From Shimia sp049116215 (GTDB lineage Bacteria; Pseudomonadota; Alphaproteobacteria; Rhodobacterales; Rhodobacteraceae), in the NCBI RefSeq assembly GCF_049116215.1, contig NZ_JAGDZB010000001.1, positions 620,001 to 684,000 of the forward strand: a DNA stretch of 64,000 nucleotides. The letters run 5' to 3'. Below the pieces are notes generated by a model that ran no database searches, was not told the DNA's origin, and worked only from the letters and a program-made list of their open reading frames with translations. The translations under genes and the position numbers were made by a program. Of this stretch, positions 61,823 to 64,000 are shown in pieces. Numbering within the stretch: position 1 is the stretch's first letter; every line of letters begins with the position of its first letter.

Positions 61823-61896
61823 GTCAGCTGCCTCCTGATTAAATCCAGTTCGCAGTGTTTAGATAATATTCACCGGATATAAAAGTCAATTATACT

Positions 61897-61979
61897 GACC
61901 TATATTTCAGTTTTTTGGCAAATCACGCACCACAATTGCAAAAAATGGATCATTTCTTGGTCCGATTCGGACCTATATT
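61897..61979. promoter_or_regulatory. AT-rich divergent control region with palindrome and direct repeat (gltD/uppP)
   Basis: GGTCCGA-T-TCGGACC (61959-61973) is a perfect 15-base palindrome with a central T. The 10-mer GACCTATATT occurs twice (61897-61906 and 61970-61979), the second overlapping the palindrome. The gap between gltD and uppP is 221 bases. This is a good candidate operator for glutamate synthase or for uppP; the protein that binds it is unknown. Confidence 0.6.
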
Positions 61980-62043
61980 CTGTATTTCCCTTGAATCATT
62001 GAGCATTTATACGTGAGTCGCTCAATCAGGGATCCCACCGCAA

Positions 62044-62847
62044 ATGGCACTTTTTCACATTTTTCTGGTGGCGATCCTCCAGGGTCTCACCGAGTTCCTG
62101 CCAGTCAGCTCCTCAGGGCACCTGATTCTACTGTCCAAAGTGACCCCTCTGCCGGACCAGGGACTCGCCATTGATGTCGCCGCACATGTCGGCACGCTGG
62201 GCGCAGTGATCCTCTACTTCTGGAGCGACACAAAGACCGCCTTCGCAGGATTGCCCCGCATGCTCACAGGCCGCGTCGACACGCCGGGAGCGCGGCTCGC
62301 CTTCCTGCTGAGCGTGGCAACCATCCCCGTCATCGTTGCGGGCTTCCTGCTTAAAATCACCGGCCTGAATGACGCCATGCGCTCGGTCGCCGTGATTGGC
62401 TGGGCCATGATCTTGTTTGGCATTTTACTGTGGTGGATGGACCAACGCGGTCCGCAAACCAAAACCGAGGGCGACTGGTTTCTCAAAGACGCCATTAAAA
62501 TGGGCCTTTGGCAAGCGCTCGCGCTGATCCCCGGAACCTCACGCTCCGGTATCACCATCACCGGCGCCCGCCACCTCGGCTATACCCGCAAAGACGCCGC
62601 AAAACTGGCCATGCTGATGTCGGTCCCAACCATCATCGCCAGCGGCGCGCTTCTTTCACTGGATGTCATCAAAGAAGCCAACATGGATCTGGCAAAAGAC
62701 GCCGCCATCGCCGCTGTCTTCTCCTTCTTTGCCGCCCTCCTGGCACTGGCACTCATGATGCGCCTGCTACGCTCCGTGAGCTTTACCCCCTATGTGATCT
62801 ACCGCATTTTTTTGGGGGTGGCCCTACTCTTTATCGCTTACATCTGA
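62044..62847 (+). CDS. uppP: Undecaprenyl-diphosphate phosphatase
   Basis: The product has 267 residues and about eight helices. Signature motifs are QGLTEFLPVSSSGHLIL and PGTSRSGITITGARHLGYTR. It regenerates undecaprenyl phosphate for cell-wall synthesis at the membrane. It is monocistronic and followed by a strong terminator. Confidence 0.96.
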   Translation: MALFHIFLVAILQGLTEFLPVSSSGHLILLSKVTPLPDQGLAIDVAAHVGTLGAVILYFWSDTKTAFAGLPRMLTGRVDTPGARLAFLLSVATIPVIVAGFLLKITGLNDAMRSVAVIGWAMILFGILLWWMDQRGPQTKTEGDWFLKDAIKMGLWQALALIPGTSRSGITITGARHLGYTRKDAAKLAMLMSVPTIIASGALLSLDVIKEANMDLAKDAAIAAVFSFFAALLALALMMRLLRSVSFTPYVIYRIFLGVALLFIAYI

Positions 62848-62857
62848 GCACAAAAAA

Positions 62858-62882
62858 ACGCCGCTGAAACAGCGGCGTTTTT
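62858..62882. terminator. Bidirectional terminator between uppP and rpsT
   Basis: ACGCCGCTG (62858-62866) and CAGCGGCGT (62870-62878) form a perfect 9-base stem with an AAA loop. A-runs and T-runs flank it, so it can serve both convergent genes. Confidence 0.92.
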
Positions 62883-62905
62883 CCGTATCTGTTGTGAAGA
62901 TCGGC

Positions 62906-63169
62906 TTATGCCAGCGCCTTCACCCGTGCGGTCAGGCGGGACATTTTCCGCGCTGCGGTGTTCTTGTGGTAAACACCTTTGGTCACACCGCGCATCAGCT
63001 GAGGCTGAGCGGCACGCAGAGCTGCGGTTGCTGCGTCTTTGTCACCGGATTCGATCGCTTCTTCCACTTTGCGGATGAAAGTACGGATACGGGAACGACG
63101 GGCTTTGTTGACTTCGAGACGACGCTCGTTCTGACGGGCGCGTTTTTTTGCCTGGGGCGAATTTGCCAT
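62906..63169 (-). CDS. rpsT: 30S ribosomal protein S20
   Basis: The product has 87 residues: MANSPQAKKRARQNERRLEV is the conserved start, then a long basic helix and KGVYHKNTAARKMSRLTARV at the C-terminus. It binds 16S rRNA in the small subunit. It is monocistronic and followed by a terminator shared with uppP. Confidence 0.97.
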   Translation of the reverse strand: MANSPQAKKRARQNERRLEVNKARRSRIRTFIRKVEEAIESGDKDAATAALRAAQPQLMRGVTKGVYHKNTAARKMSRLTARVKALA

Positions 63170-63342
63170 GATCTGAGACCTTTTGGTTCGGTACGGTTAA
63201 ATGCGTGCTTCATCCCGAACGGGCTCTCTTCTTCAGAGAATCAGATCAAGCCTAGGCGGGCTGCACGCGCATGTATGGCGGCGGTGTATAGAGATTTTGC
63301 AGAGAAACGCAATCCCCCTCCGCCAATGCGTGCTTTCAAACG

Positions 63343-64000
63343 TCAGTCCCGCTGGTCAATCAATGCCCGGAACTCTTCCAGCCGCTTTTCAAGCGCCTCA
63401 AAGCGCGCGCCAGTGTCACCCTCTGCCCTTTCACGTTCCTTGAGCGCCAACACAAATTTCACCGTCTTCAAAACATCCCGCCACCGAGGATTGTCCGGCA
63501 ACGTCTCTATCAACAAATACTTATCAAGCGTGCGAGTCTGCAAAGAGGTCTTATCAAGGTTCACCCGCCAAATACCGCTGGCCTCGGCAAAATCAATCTT
63601 GCTCTTCCCCGTCGCAGCTCCCCAGATCTCCAGAGAGTCCGACATCAACGCCACAATGGTTTCCCGATACCCATCCCCGACGGAACTGCCTTCCACGTCC
63701 TCTTCGCTTTGCGACATAAGAGACGGCAAAGACGTGTCCACAACATCTCGCAGAGAACTCACAAACTGCGCTTTTGGGGTTGGTCCCGGTGTGAACAGCG
63801 CGGCCCGCCCACCTCCGGCTTCCGGCAACATCGCAAACAGGCTGACCTGATGCGCCTGTCCACGCAGCATCACCTCGATGTGGATCGGCTCATCTTCAAC
63901 TTCGGTTTGCTCCAACGCTGGCAGGATATCCTCTGGCAACACGTCTTTTAGCCGACTCTTATTCACGGTCACGGGCTTGTCCAAAACCGTCTGACCCGCC
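63343..64000 (-). CDS. Uncharacterised protein, N-terminus outside the window
   Basis: An open leftward frame reaches the window edge; its C-terminal 218 or so residues are visible. The first possible internal start (TTG at 63984) is probably not the true one because the frame remains open beyond it. The visible part is soluble, with a middle region of mixed character and a charged helical tail ending FEALEKRLEEFRALIDQRD, likely a coiled coil. I recognise no family. It is 173 bases upstream of rpsT on the same strand. Confidence 0.6.
   Translation of the reverse strand, partial: AGQTVLDKPVTVNKSRLKDVLPEDILPALEQTEVEDEPIHIEVMLRGQAHQVSLFAMLPEAGGGRAALFTPGPTPKAQFVSSLRDVVDTSLPSLMSQSEEDVEGSSVGDGYRETIVALMSDSLEIWGAATGKSKIDFAEASGIWRVNLDKTSLQTRTLDKYLLIETLPDNPRWRDVLKTVKFVLALKERERAEGDTGARFEALEKRLEEFRALIDQRD

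Noticed and set aside
1..64000. CRISPR array, tRNA or rRNA genes, insertion sequences, prophage
   Set aside because: No regularly spaced repeats, cloverleaf sequences, transposase or phage genes were seen while reading; rare short RNA genes could still be missed by eye.

Overview
The window reads as a chromosomal segment of a marine Rhodobacteraceae (Roseobacter-group) alphaproteobacterium. The base composition is moderately G+C rich, and housekeeping genes (dxs, aroC, ilvE, gltB/gltD, rpsT) are scattered throughout. Several neighbourhoods are typical of that group: xseB-ispA-dxs, the petP/petR-type regulator pair, a formate dehydrogenase locus with DUF3305/DUF3306 genes, and a short dispersed intergenic repeat present in five copies. 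No tRNA, rRNA, CRISPR array, insertion sequence or prophage was seen.

Positions 1-16.9 kb form the most specialised region. A leftward operon of about 9 kb encodes DUF3305, DUF3306, a TorD-like chaperone, a 63-residue Tat peptide, the three subunits of an exported formate dehydrogenase (catalytic, iron-sulfur, cytochrome b), a WD40-cytochrome c protein, a 41-residue membrane peptide and an NtrC-type response regulator cut by the window edge. Facing away from it is a soluble polyferredoxin. Next come a leftward secreted protein that joins a TupA-like half domain to a cytochrome c, and a tightly packed rightward operon (DUF6494, Mrp ATPase, a lipoate/biotin-ligase-like protein, DUF6505). A leftward tungstate ABC transporter (tupBCA) closes the region. 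Read together, this looks like one locus that acquires the metal, matures, exports and electrically connects a probably tungsten-containing formate dehydrogenase. Several parts have no assigned function.

Positions 17-31 kb hold an orphan TRAP solute-binding protein, cysK, an HU gene and an adenine salvage pair (ade-amn). They also hold a class II aldolase-like gene and a set that resembles carnitine or gamma-butyrobetaine CoA-ester catabolism: a GlxA/CdhR-type regulator, an acyl-CoA dehydrogenase, a SelW-like protein, an NDP-forming CoA ligase and a CaiD-like dehydratase. Positions 30.8-36.2 kb carry dxs-ispA-xseB behind a histone-deacetylase-family gene, then petR/petP.

Positions 36-53.5 kb are mixed metabolism and transport: ilvE, a malonyl-CoA-synthetase-like gene, two DMT exporters, aroC with an HD hydrolase, a VOC protein with a potassium channel, an AI-2E/HlyD/DUF2955 export operon, a CcdA-thioredoxin-MsrB-MsrA redox repair cluster, queG, two glutathione transferases and mtgA. 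Positions 53.6-61.8 kb hold gltB and gltD in the same orientation, with a GFA protein and two alpha/beta hydrolase-like genes between them. The right end has uppP, rpsT and an unrecognised partial gene.
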